Shown here in pieces: positions 7,452-16,383 of a stretch of 64,000 bases of DNA; within the stretch, counting starts at the first letter, position 1, and each line of letters opens with the position of its first letter. The notes beneath the pieces were generated by a model. It searched no databases. It was not told the DNA's origin and was given only the letters and a program-made list of their open reading frames with translations. The translations under genes were made by a program, and so were the position numbers. Source of the DNA: a virus; the IMG/VR virus record IMGVR_UViG_3300020057_000001, positions 96,072 through 160,071 of that record; one strand, 5' to 3'.

Positions 7452-10078
7452 CCACCACCCCCATGCCGAGCTTGCTCTTGAAAGAGCATCCGAGCTTCAT
7501 TGATTTTCCCAAGGTCCGCAGTTACGGCTATACATCCGGTAGTGGCGCACAAAATCCCAAGTTCCACACCGTTGCGAATTACAGACGTGACCGTCACGGA
7601 CGAATCTGCTACACCGAGGTCCCGGAAGTCCCCGATAACAACCCCACTTTCTTCAAAGCGGACAGTTGTCGTACCCGTATCGGCTAGTGCTAGATCAAAA
7701 GTTAGCGCAGTTCCGTAATTTTCACATAATTGTAAAAGAACGGATTTAAAAGCTTCGCTCAAACCAGCCGACATGCCCGATGCCCTTGCAGCGTAGATGT
7801 AAGACATGCCTGCGCCAGGGACGACGCCGTTGCGGGAAGCTGCTTGAACGGCTTGAATAGCATCGTCAACTCGGTCGGCTCTTTCTTGAATGCTTGCAGA
7901 GTGCCCGCCACCGACAGAAATTGTAACCAGACCGCCCGTGAGTTCGGCGTTGCGTGCCGAAATAACATCGGCACCTTGGCGTGTGGGCGCAAAGCTAACA
8001 GCTTTTTCGTTCTGCGCAGCTCGCTCGGGAATCGTGTGCTTTGCCGCACGACCTGTGAGGATAGTCTTAAAGGGCTGCACCTCAATAGAGGTACAAGTAC
8101 CTAGGTCGTCGTAGGTGGACGTTCGGTAACTAGCGCCATCTTGCAGGGTGGCGCACGTGATAGCGGAAATGTCCAAGAGTCTCTGATACTCGACGTTCAT
8201 TTCCGGGCTTAAAGCGAGTTTCGATAAAAAGATGCGTCCTGTGTGCTTTCCGTGAGCGAGGTTGCGGTTCTGCACCATTACCTCGTTGGCAAGACCTTCA
8301 CCGATATCTTTTGCGAAACAGACCAAGTGTTGCTTGAATTGCCCATTGCTCTGGGCAGCAATACTGTTAACAGCTTGTGTGATCTGCTCCATGCTCTCAA
8401 GGTTCCCATTGTAGATAAAGACTGCGGGACCTTGAAGAACAAAAGAGTCGTTCTCGGCAGATTTTTCTGACACTGAAATAGCTAAGCTCTTGTGGTACTC
8501 GTACCCACGACCTGCACAGTAACCGTTTTGGCGTACAATTTTGTAGAGTTCATTCTGCAAAGCATCTTTTGCGATAGTGACCGTCCCATAGGCACCTACG
8601 TTGTCTAGGGCTTCTAGCGCAGCGGTGGCGATGTCGGAATCGCCATTAGAAGAAGTCATAGCTACGTGGTGTAAAAGGCTCGCATCTCGGATAGCAAGTT
8701 CCTCTACCTTGAGAATGGCTGCTTCTGCTTCTCGTTTAAATTGACGGGCGAGAGCTTGAGGATTTTTAGAAGAACTGTTGAGTATAGCGCTGGATACTGC
8801 CGCCGCAAGCACGAGAGTGGACGTCGTGTTGTGGGTGACAATGAAATTGTCTGTGATGTAAAGATTGTCAGGGTTACTGACTTTTATACACATCATAGGG
8901 GTTGTAACCCCTGTGGCTGTAATTTTGTCTAGCCTATTTCCGTACTTAAAGTTTTCTAAATGTGTGACGCTCCAGATCGGCGGCGGGAAGTAGAGGTTAC
9001 CTTCTTCGTGTTTCTGTAGCGACATCTTTACAGGTTTACCTAAACTGAGGCAAAGGTCGGTAAAGTCTTGAGCCAGCTCTTTACTGACGCTGCTAAACGC
9101 AACCACGCTGCTGTTAGTCGTGTAAGCGTCAGCGTCTGTTAAACCTTGAAATAATTTTTCACGATGATTCGCAGTTGTGTAGAGGTATGATTTAGGGATA
9201 AATTGTGCGCCTAGCAATCCTATAGACGCAAGAATTTGTTGCATGGTCTTACCGTCGGTCGAACGTCCCTGTATGCTTACGCGAAATGAAGAATCACTTA
9301 CTACGTAGGTAGAAGAGAGGTTAAACCCTTCGGGAAGAACCAACTTAGCGATAATGTGCTCTTTTGGCTTACTCAAAGAAATTTCAACAGATCCCGTACC
9401 ACGAAGTGAGACATCGCCAAGTAAGACACCCACGAGGTATGGGTCGAGAGGCATCTCTGCCTCATTGTTGCAGAATTGGACGTGAGTGAGAGGCGAGTAG
9501 TATCGTTTTTGGGTCTCTCCTTCGTTGTTAGCAATTATATAATCTTTGGCTAAATCACCCGTTGTTTTTGTTTCTAATCGAGGGCCGGTAGTACCCGCGT
9601 TTGTAACAGTCCAGAGGTGGTCGGCGCAGCATTCCACCTCGCGGTTGTCACTGAACAGCAGTTTGTAAATCTCTCGCTCGCCTTTAGGGAACACCCCTAA
9701 GACGGTTTGAATGGTTCCGTTTGTCCCACAGATTCCCATGCCTACTGTGACGTCCCGCATCTCAATGAAGCCTTTAGGTGTCAGCACTTTAGAGTACAGA
9801 GGCTGAGGGCCGTCGCCTGCATCTAATACTGTCTTGGCAGAAGACTGGTTGCAGAAGTAATGAATGGCGTGCTCTATCGGGTCGTTGAATTCTAATGCCT
9901 TTAAGACAGTAATACCGTCCTTGGTGTAAGTGGCACAAAAATCACCGAGCGGGTCACGCTTTTCAATAATTGCGGGTTTGCCGGAAGGTCCGAGGGTGGA
10001 CCCCACCGCTTGAGCGATCTTCGAGAGAGCTTCTACGGCTTTGCGTGAAGCGTCCTGTATTTCTAAAGTTTTTGTCAT
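7448..10078 (-). CDS. groEL: GroEL-like chaperonin precursor interrupted by an intein
   Basis: The precursor has 876 residues from the ATG at 10078, chosen because it forms an ATGA overlap with the upstream stop and follows AGGA; the reading frame is open further upstream but inside that gene. Residues 1-90 match the GroEL N-terminus (TLGPSGK, TKDGITV, DAGDG). Residues 91-417 are an intein. Residue 418 onward resumes with TTSTLVLAAAV, rebuilding the ATP-binding motif GDGTT. Later RVDDAIQAV carries the Asp equivalent to GroEL D398, followed by GVVPGAG; the tail ends in GGGG. The spliced protein would be 549 residues, matching the usual GroEL length of about 548. Role: ATP-driven folding chamber, presumably for phage proteins. 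No GroES-like gene is visible in the window. Confidence 0.93.
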   Translation of the reverse strand: MTKTLEIQDASRKAVEALSKIAQAVGSTLGPSGKPAIIEKRDPLGDFCATYTKDGITVLKALEFNDPIEHAIHYFCNQSSAKTVLDAGDGPQPLYSKVLTPKGFIEMRDVTVGMGICGTNGTIQTVLGVFPKGEREIYKLLFSDNREVECCADHLWTVTNAGTTGPRLETKTTGDLAKDYIIANNEGETQKRYYSPLTHVQFCNNEAEMPLDPYLVGVLLGDVSLRGTGSVEISLSKPKEHIIAKLVLPEGFNLSSTYVVSDSSFRVSIQGRSTDGKTMQQILASIGLLGAQFIPKSYLYTTANHREKLFQGLTDADAYTTNSSVVAFSSVSKELAQDFTDLCLSLGKPVKMSLQKHEEGNLYFPPPIWSVTHLENFKYGNRLDKITATGVTTPMMCIKVSNPDNLYITDNFIVTHNTTSTLVLAAAVSSAILNSSSKNPQALARQFKREAEAAILKVEELAIRDASLLHHVAMTSSNGDSDIATAALEALDNVGAYGTVTIAKDALQNELYKIVRQNGYCAGRGYEYHKSLAISVSEKSAENDSFVLQGPAVFIYNGNLESMEQITQAVNSIAAQSNGQFKQHLVCFAKDIGEGLANEVMVQNRNLAHGKHTGRIFLSKLALSPEMNVEYQRLLDISAITCATLQDGASYRTSTYDDLGTCTSIEVQPFKTILTGRAAKHTIPERAAQNEKAVSFAPTRQGADVISARNAELTGGLVTISVGGGHSASIQERADRVDDAIQAVQAASRNGVVPGAGMSYIYAARASGMSAGLSEAFKSVLLQLCENYGTALTFDLALADTGTTTVRFEESGVVIGDFRDLGVADSSVTVTSVIRNGVELGILCATTGCIAVTADLGKINEARMLFQEQARHGGGG
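8828..9808 (-). mobile_element. Class 3-type intein with LAGLIDADG endonuclease in the chaperonin
   Basis: The 327-residue insert starts with Pro (PQPLYSKVLTPKGF), not Cys or Ser, and ends THN before Thr. Block B is CADHLW with His154 and Trp156 (precursor numbering) at the B:12 site; block F has Cys397 in MMCIKV at the F:4 site; block G has Thr415 before His416-Asn417. This W-C-T set defines class 3 inteins, in which the block F cysteine replaces the missing first nucleophile. Between the splicing blocks, LVGVLLGD and LFQGLTDAD are the two LAGLIDADG motifs with both Asp kept, so homing activity is plausible. Boundaries follow from exact restoration of the GroEL GDGTT motif. Confidence 0.9.
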
Positions 10079-10746
10079 GGCAAATCCTCGTATTTTTTGA
10101 GTAGTGTAGCGGCTTCGTCCATGCTCTTGGCGAAACACTCTACCTGTACTTTAAATGTTTTGGCAAAAGATAACAGGTTGACGTCAGGTGGGTTACCCCA
10201 GACTAATTTACGGTGGCGTAACGGATGCACAAGGCAGAGCGTTAAAAGCCCGAGGTCCCAAGCAAACTGCCCATAGGAAGTTTTGGCAACAGGTTCTTTC
10301 ACGTCGTGAGAATACGGTGTTAGATCCCATACGTTCCCTGCGTTGGTTGAGTCTTCTCGGTACCATGAGGTTTGGTCCCAGGTCGGAGGCGTCGTGCCTT
10401 TGGAAAGAATGACTGCGGCCTCGCCTAGTTTGGATAGTGTGCCTCTTTTCGAGGTCGTCTGGTAGTGCATAAACACGACGTCACCAAACGTAAGCTGCGG
10501 GTACGCCGAAAGGTCTGCGGTATGCGACATCGCTTTTACAAGGTCCATCTTGCTATGTCTAAAGGTCAGTAAGGTGACACTATCACTAGAGGTGCCTTGG
10601 TTCAAACGAGTGAGGAGGGTTTTTGCTTCTTCTTGTTTGACGGGCATGTTGAACACGTAGACGTCGGCACTCGGCATAGGGGCTTCCCACACACTGTCAG
10701 TGCTGACGACTTGAATTGAGATAAGATTGTCTTCAGACTTCATCAT
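10075..10746 (-). CDS. Unknown protein, weakly methyltransferase-like
   Basis: About 224 residues if started at the ATG pair 10746/10743, which follows AGAGG; the frame is open to 10824 but that would overlap the SSB-like gene by more than 90 bases. Features visible are GDVVFMHYQTT, GEAAVILSKG, a VWDL segment followed by YSHDVKEP, and GNPPDVNLL. The order of a K-G strand, W-D-L and H-x-x-x-P loosely recalls the C-terminal half of N4/N6 DNA methyltransferases, but I see no clear SAM-binding FxGxG or complete catalytic motif, so it could be a degenerate member or unrelated. It lies between the SSB-like and chaperonin genes, overlapping both. Confidence 0.6.
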   Translation of the reverse strand: MMKSEDNLISIQVVSTDSVWEAPMPSADVYVFNMPVKQEEAKTLLTRLNQGTSSDSVTLLTFRHSKMDLVKAMSHTADLSAYPQLTFGDVVFMHYQTTSKRGTLSKLGEAAVILSKGTTPPTWDQTSWYREDSTNAGNVWDLTPYSHDVKEPVAKTSYGQFAWDLGLLTLCLVHPLRHRKLVWGNPPDVNLLSFAKTFKVQVECFAKSMDEAATLLKKYEDLP

Positions 10747-11107
10747 CGGGGGTAGCCTCTTTTGCAAACTTAGAGAAGCCTGCTTGGTCGTGTCGGTTAA
10801 ATGCAACGATGTCCGTAAGGACAACTTCTTGAATTAAGTCTTCTGTTATAGTTTTGTCGGCTTCTTCAAACTCTACGTAGAAACTGCTCATAAAACCGTG
10901 AGCGATTACTACAGAGCCGCGCTTGACATGCTGTAAAGCATGACGAGCTACATCGTCTTTCGCAACTACCGTGTGGGGGAAGGATTCACCTCGGCTGTTT
11001 ACGATACCGATATCAAATTTAACTAGGGAGCCGCCGTTTCGGCGGGTTTTTACGTTAAGGTCAGAAGTTACAACCCCCATCAACTCACACCTGAAGTACG
11101 AAAACAT
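10733..11107 (-). CDS. Single-stranded DNA-binding protein (OB fold)
   Basis: This 124-residue protein shows the SSB pattern: an opening strand MGVVTSDLNVKTR, then SLVKFDIGIVNSRG, HTVVAKDDVARHALQHVKRG and VVIAHGFMSS, as in OB-fold single-stranded DNA-binding proteins where AExxxxYLxKGxxVxVeG follows the third strand. It ends in a short acidic tail, PDDEV, like the protein-binding tails of phage and bacterial SSBs. AAAGGA precedes the ATG. It opens the downstream run of replication genes and would coat template strands and recruit partners. Call is by pattern and context. Confidence 0.75.
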   Translation of the reverse strand: MFSYFRCELMGVVTSDLNVKTRRNGGSLVKFDIGIVNSRGESFPHTVVAKDDVARHALQHVKRGSVVIAHGFMSSFYVEFEEADKTITEDLIQEVVLTDIVAFNRHDQAGFSKFAKEATPDDEV

Positions 11108-11167
11108 TTTTAAATCCTTTTTAAAATTTCTAGCACTTCTGTAGTGTAACGGGCGCTAAGAAAAAAA

Positions 11168-12979
11168 TCAAGCGAGGCTGTTCCAGTCTAGGTGCTGGGC
11201 GGTCGAGAGAGGGTTGTCGCAAGTAGGAGCACCCGTGAGGCTCCTCTTACCTTCGCGTGCTTTGTTTGACGCAGCGGTGTAATGCCCTAGATACACGTCT
11301 TTGTAAATGACCGTTTGAACTTCTTTCGATAGCTTAAAAGGTATATTAAAGGTATCCGTAAATTCCTTTACCGCAGGTTTAAACGATTCCAGTCTGCCAC
11401 CCAGTCTTTGCTGTATAACAACGAATACAGCGTCGATCAGTTGGTTTATCAAACTCACCATATGACTTTCAACCATAAAAGAAGGCGTAAGGTATTGAGA
11501 CGTCCCCAGTTCTATACGGCACAAGCAGTGCAACATAGCGGCTCTAGGGTTGCTAAAGCGCTCAGGGTACTGTTGAAATTCAGCTCGCACAAGCTGAGGT
11601 AGCAGACCAAAGTAAAACGCGTTAAAGTCGGGCGGTAACCTTGGGCCGTGTGTGTTTAACGGGTCGTAGGGGTTAATAAACGAACATCTTTCCCAGCCTA
11701 GCGAAGCAGCGTCCAGATCCTTTGTGTGCTCGTTAAAGTCAAAAAATTGCTGAGTATACGGGGGAAGCTCGCGCATAGGCGGAAACCCCTCAAGCGTGCG
11801 ATCCGCTTTTGCTCGGTCGACATCTAGTTTGCCGTGGCGTGTGTAAGTAAGCCAACAGAAAGGCCGATGTTGATAAATGACAGCTACTTTACGGTAGTTC
11901 TCAAGCACTAGCTCATGGTACTTGGCAAGCTGCTCCGTAGAGGAGAAGAGCCACTGATCTGGCGCCTCGCCGCAATCCACACGCCTGAAGTACTCTACCC
12001 ACCACGTGTAACGCGCCATCTCGGTAATGTTTTCACGGTAAGGGATGAACATGGGCGCTACGCTCTCGTTCATGTCGAGTTCGCCCGTGTAGTAGTGGTC
12101 GGTACGAAAGTCTAAAAACACTTTTAATTGTGCATGGAGTTTATACTTTTCGTCTCGTTCAGGCAAACCCCCGGATGCACGTTGCAGCACTAAGCCTCGG
12201 AGGGTTTTCTCAATTGCTTCGGTGTATTGGATGGACGAAGAAAAATCGTTGTTCCGTGCTTTGACAGCAGCGAAGTAAAAATAATCTTTTGGCTTTTCTA
12301 CGTAGGTGGTTATCCACTTTAAAAACGTAGTGAAATACTCGGGGCGCAGTCGCGGGTGAATATCAAAGGGGGTCATGTAGATATGCGCTATTTTCTCTGC
12401 GGGCTCTTCGGGCTCAAGTTGTACGGCTATGTGCCCGAAGCGCATAGGTAAGGCTAGGCGCGTCATGAGGCAGCTACGTCTCTCTATACCGTCCCAGAAT
12501 TCTAACCCACCAAACAGAAAAGTCAGGATTTTCGAAAACAGAAACTGGATATCGTCGCTGTCTTCAGGGTTTTGCCACGCTGCGGGACTGACGCAACCAA
12601 TACGCTCGTCTAGTATCTCTAAAAGCTCGCGATGCGTAGCGACGGGCATCGGGATAACATCCATCTTGGTCGGGTTACAAGTGAAATACTCGTAAAACAC
12701 GTTACCGGAGACGTCAGGGCTAGGGAAGTAGGGGTCAATGAGAGGACGGAAGTTAACCATGTCCGTTTTTGAATTTTCATGAAACTCAATAAAAGAGGGG
12801 TCGTATACAACGCGCCCGTTGAAGGAGCCGTTGAATGCGGGGTTTACGGTAGGGCGCTTCCCTGCGGCGTAGAGAGCTTTAATCTTCTCTAGAGTAGGGT
12901 CACGTACCACGACGTCGTCGTGAAGAGTAGTAGATCTAAGCGCCGTGACATTTGCAATAGCTCGTTTTTTCTTAATCAC
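11168..12979 (-). CDS. Hypothetical protein, 603 residues
   Basis: The product starts at a GTG and I do not recognise it. It is rich in aromatic residues and proline in its middle (EYFTTFLKWITTYVEKPKDYFYF, broken here by no obvious motif), has no signal peptide, membrane segment or Cys cluster, and no P-loop. It lies between the winged-helix gene and the SSB-like gene in the same operon, next to the putative origin, so a role in replication or in early takeover is possible from context only. Confidence 0.7.
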   Translation of the reverse strand: MIKKKRAIANVTALRSTTLHDDVVVRDPTLEKIKALYAAGKRPTVNPAFNGSFNGRVVYDPSFIEFHENSKTDMVNFRPLIDPYFPSPDVSGNVFYEYFTCNPTKMDVIPMPVATHRELLEILDERIGCVSPAAWQNPEDSDDIQFLFSKILTFLFGGLEFWDGIERRSCLMTRLALPMRFGHIAVQLEPEEPAEKIAHIYMTPFDIHPRLRPEYFTTFLKWITTYVEKPKDYFYFAAVKARNNDFSSSIQYTEAIEKTLRGLVLQRASGGLPERDEKYKLHAQLKVFLDFRTDHYYTGELDMNESVAPMFIPYRENITEMARYTWWVEYFRRVDCGEAPDQWLFSSTEQLAKYHELVLENYRKVAVIYQHRPFCWLTYTRHGKLDVDRAKADRTLEGFPPMRELPPYTQQFFDFNEHTKDLDAASLGWERCSFINPYDPLNTHGPRLPPDFNAFYFGLLPQLVRAEFQQYPERFSNPRAAMLHCLCRIELGTSQYLTPSFMVESHMVSLINQLIDAVFVVIQQRLGGRLESFKPAVKEFTDTFNIPFKLSKEVQTVIYKDVYLGHYTAASNKAREGKRSLTGAPTCDNPLSTAQHLDWNSLA

Positions 12980-12992
12980 TGGTTTGTAAATC

Positions 12993-13982
12993 CTATTTAG
13001 AACGTGTGTGGGTATTTAAGCGTTGCGTTAATGAAAGAGATTCGGTAAAATCTGTAGCCGCTTCGTGAAGAGCGTGTTCCGCAGCGGCATGAACTTCGGG
13101 CGTAGTTGCATCGTGTAGGAGAGCTACGCGGAATTCTTCTTCTACTAGTAACCCCGAGTTCACAGGGAGGTTAAACCGTTCAACGGCACTCAGTAAATGG
13201 CTCAGCTCCGTTCTGTAGGGTACCACGAGAGTATTGGCTGTGTTTGTATTAGCGAAGAGCAAAAACGGGCACAAGGAGAGTTTTCGATAGTCGAAGCAGT
13301 CAATCATCGGTGGAATCCCTGTAGTGTACTGCTTATGTACCAGAGCACGGGCGGTCTCTATTTCAAAAGCCGAGGATGCGCAGTATTCAAAAACAGATTC
13401 AAGGTACTCGTTCCCTAGGGCTTTGTATATAGCTGCACGGCTAGGGCGAAGCTGGCGTGCCAAATTAAGCGCTGTCAGGTCGGACGCTAGCAAACCAACA
13501 ATATCGTAGCTCTCTGTAAAGATGCGAAGACCTCGTTTAAGTAGTTCGGCCCTTATTATTACGGTATTGCGATTCAAACTAGACTTGTAGCTAAAGAAAA
13601 AGGAACCGGGTAACCGTGTACCTTGGCGTAGAGATGTTCTGCTTTTGGTGGATTCACCTACCGGAGAGGTAAGCCAGTTACTCATAGGCTTGAGTGTGTA
13701 CTGGGGATGGTTACCGGCGGTATGCGTAATATCAAGTACACCCCGAGACGTTAAATGTCTAAGTGCGGCAGCAACAGCGGTCTTTCCCATCCCTGTTGCG
13801 TCAGTGAGATTCTGGCGAGACGGCATGAAGGCGTCCGAGTGAAACAATAGATGCATCAGGATAACAAACCCCCCCGAATCGAGCCTTAAATCCAAAAGCT
13901 CCCGCCGCAGCGTAAGGTACTTAGTTGTTTTAGCTTTTACCGCTTGATACGTACTCTCAACATACTCTGATTTCCCTAACAT
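12993..13982 (-). CDS. Winged-helix DNA-binding protein, possible replication initiator
   Basis: The 329-residue protein has a probable winged helix near residues 40-95: an N-terminal helix (GGFVILMHLLFHS), a helix-turn-helix at NLTDATGMGKTAVAAALRHL, and a wing strand ending in PQYTLKP. The rest is unassigned. It is the first gene of the leftward block and directly flanks a non-coding region with spaced repeats and an AT-rich tract. That arrangement is common for iteron-binding initiators, but it would equally fit an operator-binding regulator of the divergent promoters. The ATG follows GAGAGG. Confidence 0.7.
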   Translation of the reverse strand: MLGKSEYVESTYQAVKAKTTKYLTLRRELLDLRLDSGGFVILMHLLFHSDAFMPSRQNLTDATGMGKTAVAAALRHLTSRGVLDITHTAGNHPQYTLKPMSNWLTSPVGESTKSRTSLRQGTRLPGSFFFSYKSSLNRNTVIIRAELLKRGLRIFTESYDIVGLLASDLTALNLARQLRPSRAAIYKALGNEYLESVFEYCASSAFEIETARALVHKQYTTGIPPMIDCFDYRKLSLCPFLLFANTNTANTLVVPYRTELSHLLSAVERFNLPVNSGLLVEEEFRVALLHDATTPEVHAAAEHALHEAATDFTESLSLTQRLNTHTRSK

Positions 13983-14083
13983 AAACCCTCTCAGTAAATT
14001 GCGATCAATACTACTTTCAACCGTATCGGCAGACCCAAACGAAAGTCAAGCTCTATTTCTACCTGACCTAGAATTCAACCCAA

Positions 14084-14158
14084 GGGGTACCCTGGTATCA
14101 AAACCGGACAGGGGGTACCCTGGTATCAAAACCAGCCAAGGGGTACCCTGTCCGGTTT
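14084..14158 (+). repeat. Iteron-like 28-bp-spaced repeats with inverted arms
   Basis: A 22-base unit beginning GGGGTACCCTGG and ending TCAAAACC occurs exactly at 14084-14105 and 14112-14133, and its first 11 bases recur at 14140-14150, giving starts 28 bases apart. The stretch AAACCGGACAGG at 14101-14112 is matched in inverse by CCTGTCCGGTTT at 14147-14158, so the second and third units also form a large inverted repeat around GGTACC. Further GGTACC boxes lie at 14193, 14216 and 14283. Confidence 0.85.
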
Positions 14159-14292
14159 GAAGGATAGCTTGTCCGGTTTTAATTTCCAAACAGGTACCCA
14201 ACTAGTGCTTGTTAAGGTACCCACCCCGGTCATGTAAAGCAAAATTCTAAGTTTGTAATCAACCTGGGGTAGGCTGGTTTTAGGTACCCCCC

Positions 14293-14373
14293 CTGCCCGT
14301 GCGACGGGCAGCTATTAATAATAACTAATAAAAACTTATTAATAAAAAAAAAAACTAACAATAAAACCAATGC
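14293..14373. other. GC hairpin followed by AT-rich tract (possible unwinding element)
   Basis: CTGCCCGT and ACGGGCAG form an 8-bp perfect stem with a 3-base loop at 14293-14311. It is followed at once by about 60 bases that are almost all A and T, including the perfect palindrome TTATTAATAA at 14336-14345 and a run of eleven A. Such tracts beside iterons often serve as DNA unwinding elements; that role here is inferred. Confidence 0.6.
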
Positions 14374-14626
14374 GCGAGGCGCAAATTGCTGCGCGCTCCG
14401 CTTGCACACTTCGGAATCCGGAAGGCGGTGGATCATTCTTACCTCCAGCAATGAAGCCAACTCCCTCCTGAAGGCATTTCCTCTCTGAAGCCTACTTTTA
14501 GCCCTCCTGTGATGCCCTAGACCTCTGACCCTTGTCAGTGTAGCCATTGAGCTTTAGAACGTCACCTTGAGGCTGAAAACAACTTTCCCCTGTAGCCCTG
14601 TGCCCATGTAGCCAAAAGTAGCACCA

Positions 14627-14655
14627 TTGCAAAACTAGAACATCCAAGGTAAAAT
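14627..14655 (+). promoter_or_regulatory. Sigma70-like promoter for the rightward virion block
   Basis: TTGCAA at 14627-14632 and TAAAAT at 14650-14655 are separated by 17 bases, close to the bacterial consensus. The site lies 28 bases before the first rightward start codon, which itself follows GAAGGA. Confidence 0.6.
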
Positions 14656-14682
14656 CATGTAGCAACTCATGAAGGATTTGAA

Positions 14683-15519
14683 ATGATTAATAAAACTAGC
14701 ATTTCTGATGTGAATACTACCCCTGGACTGACTGGAATTGGGAACCTACTGGGTAAAAGCCCTGTAGCCTCCTTCAATCTCGACGGCATAGAAAATCTTA
14801 TCAACACCAAAGGGTTTTTGGGGTTTCATATCAAATCGGCGATAAATCCCGACAGAAACACGGTCACTGCTGGCTTAAATCCTAACGATAACGGCTACTC
14901 ACGTATTTTCTACTCTGTTCATCCTGTACGTCTGGTGCCAACAAACATGAGCCTGACGGATACCCTTACGCGTGTCGGGTTAGCGATTCAAGGCAGTTCT
15001 GTACTCAACCTTTCTGGATCCTACTTAGACAACCCAAACGCAAGAGTTCACGCAAAAACCGGCGACCTTATTGTAATGAACCCGAGTTTCACCGAGGTCT
15101 ACGATCAGATCGTCGACTACGACGGAGAAGCGGTACTAAAACTTCACTACCCTGCCCGTGAGGTGGACTACCTAGCGTCCTCGAAACAAGCCTTCGAGTT
15201 TGGCGTAGACTTCCTACTTACCCCGGACGGCTCAATTCAGTGGCTGAGAGGTGCACTCAGTCCTTCCAAGGGGGACGTGCTTAGCATCGTGTACACAGCC
15301 TCACCCATCTACGTAGTAAACCGCGTAGAGCATAGTTTGCGAATTCTGCCTAGTAACACCACGGGCAACGGTAGTAGCCCAAGACAAGCGCGCTACGCGC
15401 CTCAACTGCTTTTAGCCAATCTCTCAAACGTTCGATCCGAGGGACCTTCCTTTGACCCATTCTCACTTCCTGTCGTCCAAGACTGGCAAAAATATTTACT
15501 CGCTCACGAAAAATACTAA
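14683..15519 (+). CDS. Unknown protein opening the virion gene block
   Basis: This 278-residue protein is the first gene of the rightward block. It has no membrane segment or catalytic motif that I recognise. Sequence after about residue 70 is rich in beta-type strands and Gly/Asn turns (for example GDLIVMNPSFTEVYDQIV and GDVLSIVYTASPIYVVNRV), as in head-closure or tail-associated proteins. The ATG follows AAGGA by seven bases. A structural role is inferred from the run of virion genes it leads; it might also be an adaptor or terminator of the neck. Confidence 0.65.
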   Translation: MINKTSISDVNTTPGLTGIGNLLGKSPVASFNLDGIENLINTKGFLGFHIKSAINPDRNTVTAGLNPNDNGYSRIFYSVHPVRLVPTNMSLTDTLTRVGLAIQGSSVLNLSGSYLDNPNARVHAKTGDLIVMNPSFTEVYDQIVDYDGEAVLKLHYPAREVDYLASSKQAFEFGVDFLLTPDGSIQWLRGALSPSKGDVLSIVYTASPIYVVNRVEHSLRILPSNTTGNGSSPRQARYAPQLLLANLSNVRSEGPSFDPFSLPVVQDWQKYLLAHEKY

Positions 15520-15532
15520 AGGAACCAGCAGC

Positions 15533-16381
15533 ATGCAAGACTTAGACAAAAAGAACGACCCTCTCAATGCGGAACAACCACCGAAAGACGTGAAGAAGCT
15601 CGTAGCGGCATTCCAAACTGTATTTGAACACCAAAACGGGCGCATGCCTGACGAAGGCGAAGTAGGTGAATTTCTACAAGCTGCTGGCCTAGAGGAAGAA
15701 GTAGACAAGAGTGAAGGCGATGAACCCGATGTGCTACATACCCAGGTCATTGAAAGTAAGAACGGTGACCCTTTGTTTTACCTTCTACCAAACGACCGCT
15801 GCTTTGACGTAGAGCAAGGCGCGTGGCTTTCCAATGTTCCCAGTTTTGTCGCAGAGCTTCAAGCAAGACCTATGAACCGAGAAGATTTAGTTCCTATGAT
15901 CATTCATGGTCTTGTAGACCCTCAAAGTTTCGCGGCGCTTAAGGAAAGAAAGCTCGTGAGCAATGTAGTAGTTCGGTTGTACGACCAAATGAACCAGCAG
16001 CAAGAGTTAGTTAAATCGGTTGATTCGGTTGATTCTGACGAAGGTTACGACTTGTTCAATGACGGTGATTTTGACGACAGCGACTTGAACGAATTCGGCA
16101 CAAACGAAAGCAATGGCGTCGAATTTGCGCCGTTGGTTGAAGCTCAGGTTGGTCCCAACCAAGTCGACGAGCTGTTTCGCCTAGCTCAAATCTACACGCT
16201 CGATAAGCGTCTTGAGGAAGCGATTCGCAAAATAGTACGCGACGAAATTGGCGTAACGTCAGTTGAGCCACTTGAGCAATCGTTGGACCTCGCAGCGGCA
16301 GACCGCATGCATCAAGCCGATGCAGCGGCTAATGAAACCAGTAACGCTGGGGTCGTCCCTGGTAACTACTCACCGGTGTAA
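15533..16381 (+). CDS. Acidic hypothetical protein, 282 residues
   Basis: The start at ATG 15533 is chosen because it follows AAAGGA just after the preceding stop; the frame is open upstream inside the previous gene. The product is very acidic, with a DSDEGYDLFNDGDFDDSDL-type tract near the middle, and helical charged ends. No known motif is seen. It is one of a tight run of four co-directional virion-region genes, and could be a neck or assembly factor. Function unknown. Confidence 0.65.
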   Translation: MQDLDKKNDPLNAEQPPKDVKKLVAAFQTVFEHQNGRMPDEGEVGEFLQAAGLEEEVDKSEGDEPDVLHTQVIESKNGDPLFYLLPNDRCFDVEQGAWLSNVPSFVAELQARPMNREDLVPMIIHGLVDPQSFAALKERKLVSNVVVRLYDQMNQQQELVKSVDSVDSDEGYDLFNDGDFDDSDLNEFGTNESNGVEFAPLVEAQVGPNQVDELFRLAQIYTLDKRLEEAIRKIVRDEIGVTSVEPLEQSLDLAAADRMHQADAAANETSNAGVVPGNYSPV

Positions 16382-16383
16382 TC

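Larger units (their letters stand above)
13983..14682. other. Non-coding divergent region, candidate replication origin
   Basis: Seven hundred bases separate the leftward replication genes from the rightward virion genes. The left part has six GGTACC boxes and direct and inverted repeats (14084-14288); the middle has a GC hairpin followed by an AT-rich tract; the right part carries a promoter-like sequence near 14,627. From about 14,375 to 14,620 I see only short GC palindromic stretches and several GTAGCC repeats of unclear meaning. The combination of iteron-like repeats, a melting-prone tract and a neighbouring winged-helix gene supports an origin, but this is inference. Confidence 0.6.

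Noticed and set aside
10075-10746. Firm call of a DNA methyltransferase
   Set aside because: Only loose similarity in a few strands; the SAM-binding and catalytic motifs cannot be identified with confidence.
14230-14547. A 105-codon leftward frame with a GGAGG-preceded internal ATG at 14436 and a hydrophobic stretch
   Set aside because: It runs across the hairpin and AT-rich tract, whose reverse complement naturally yields Leu/Phe/Ile codons, and over the repeat region; no domain is recognisable and the region fits a non-coding origin better.
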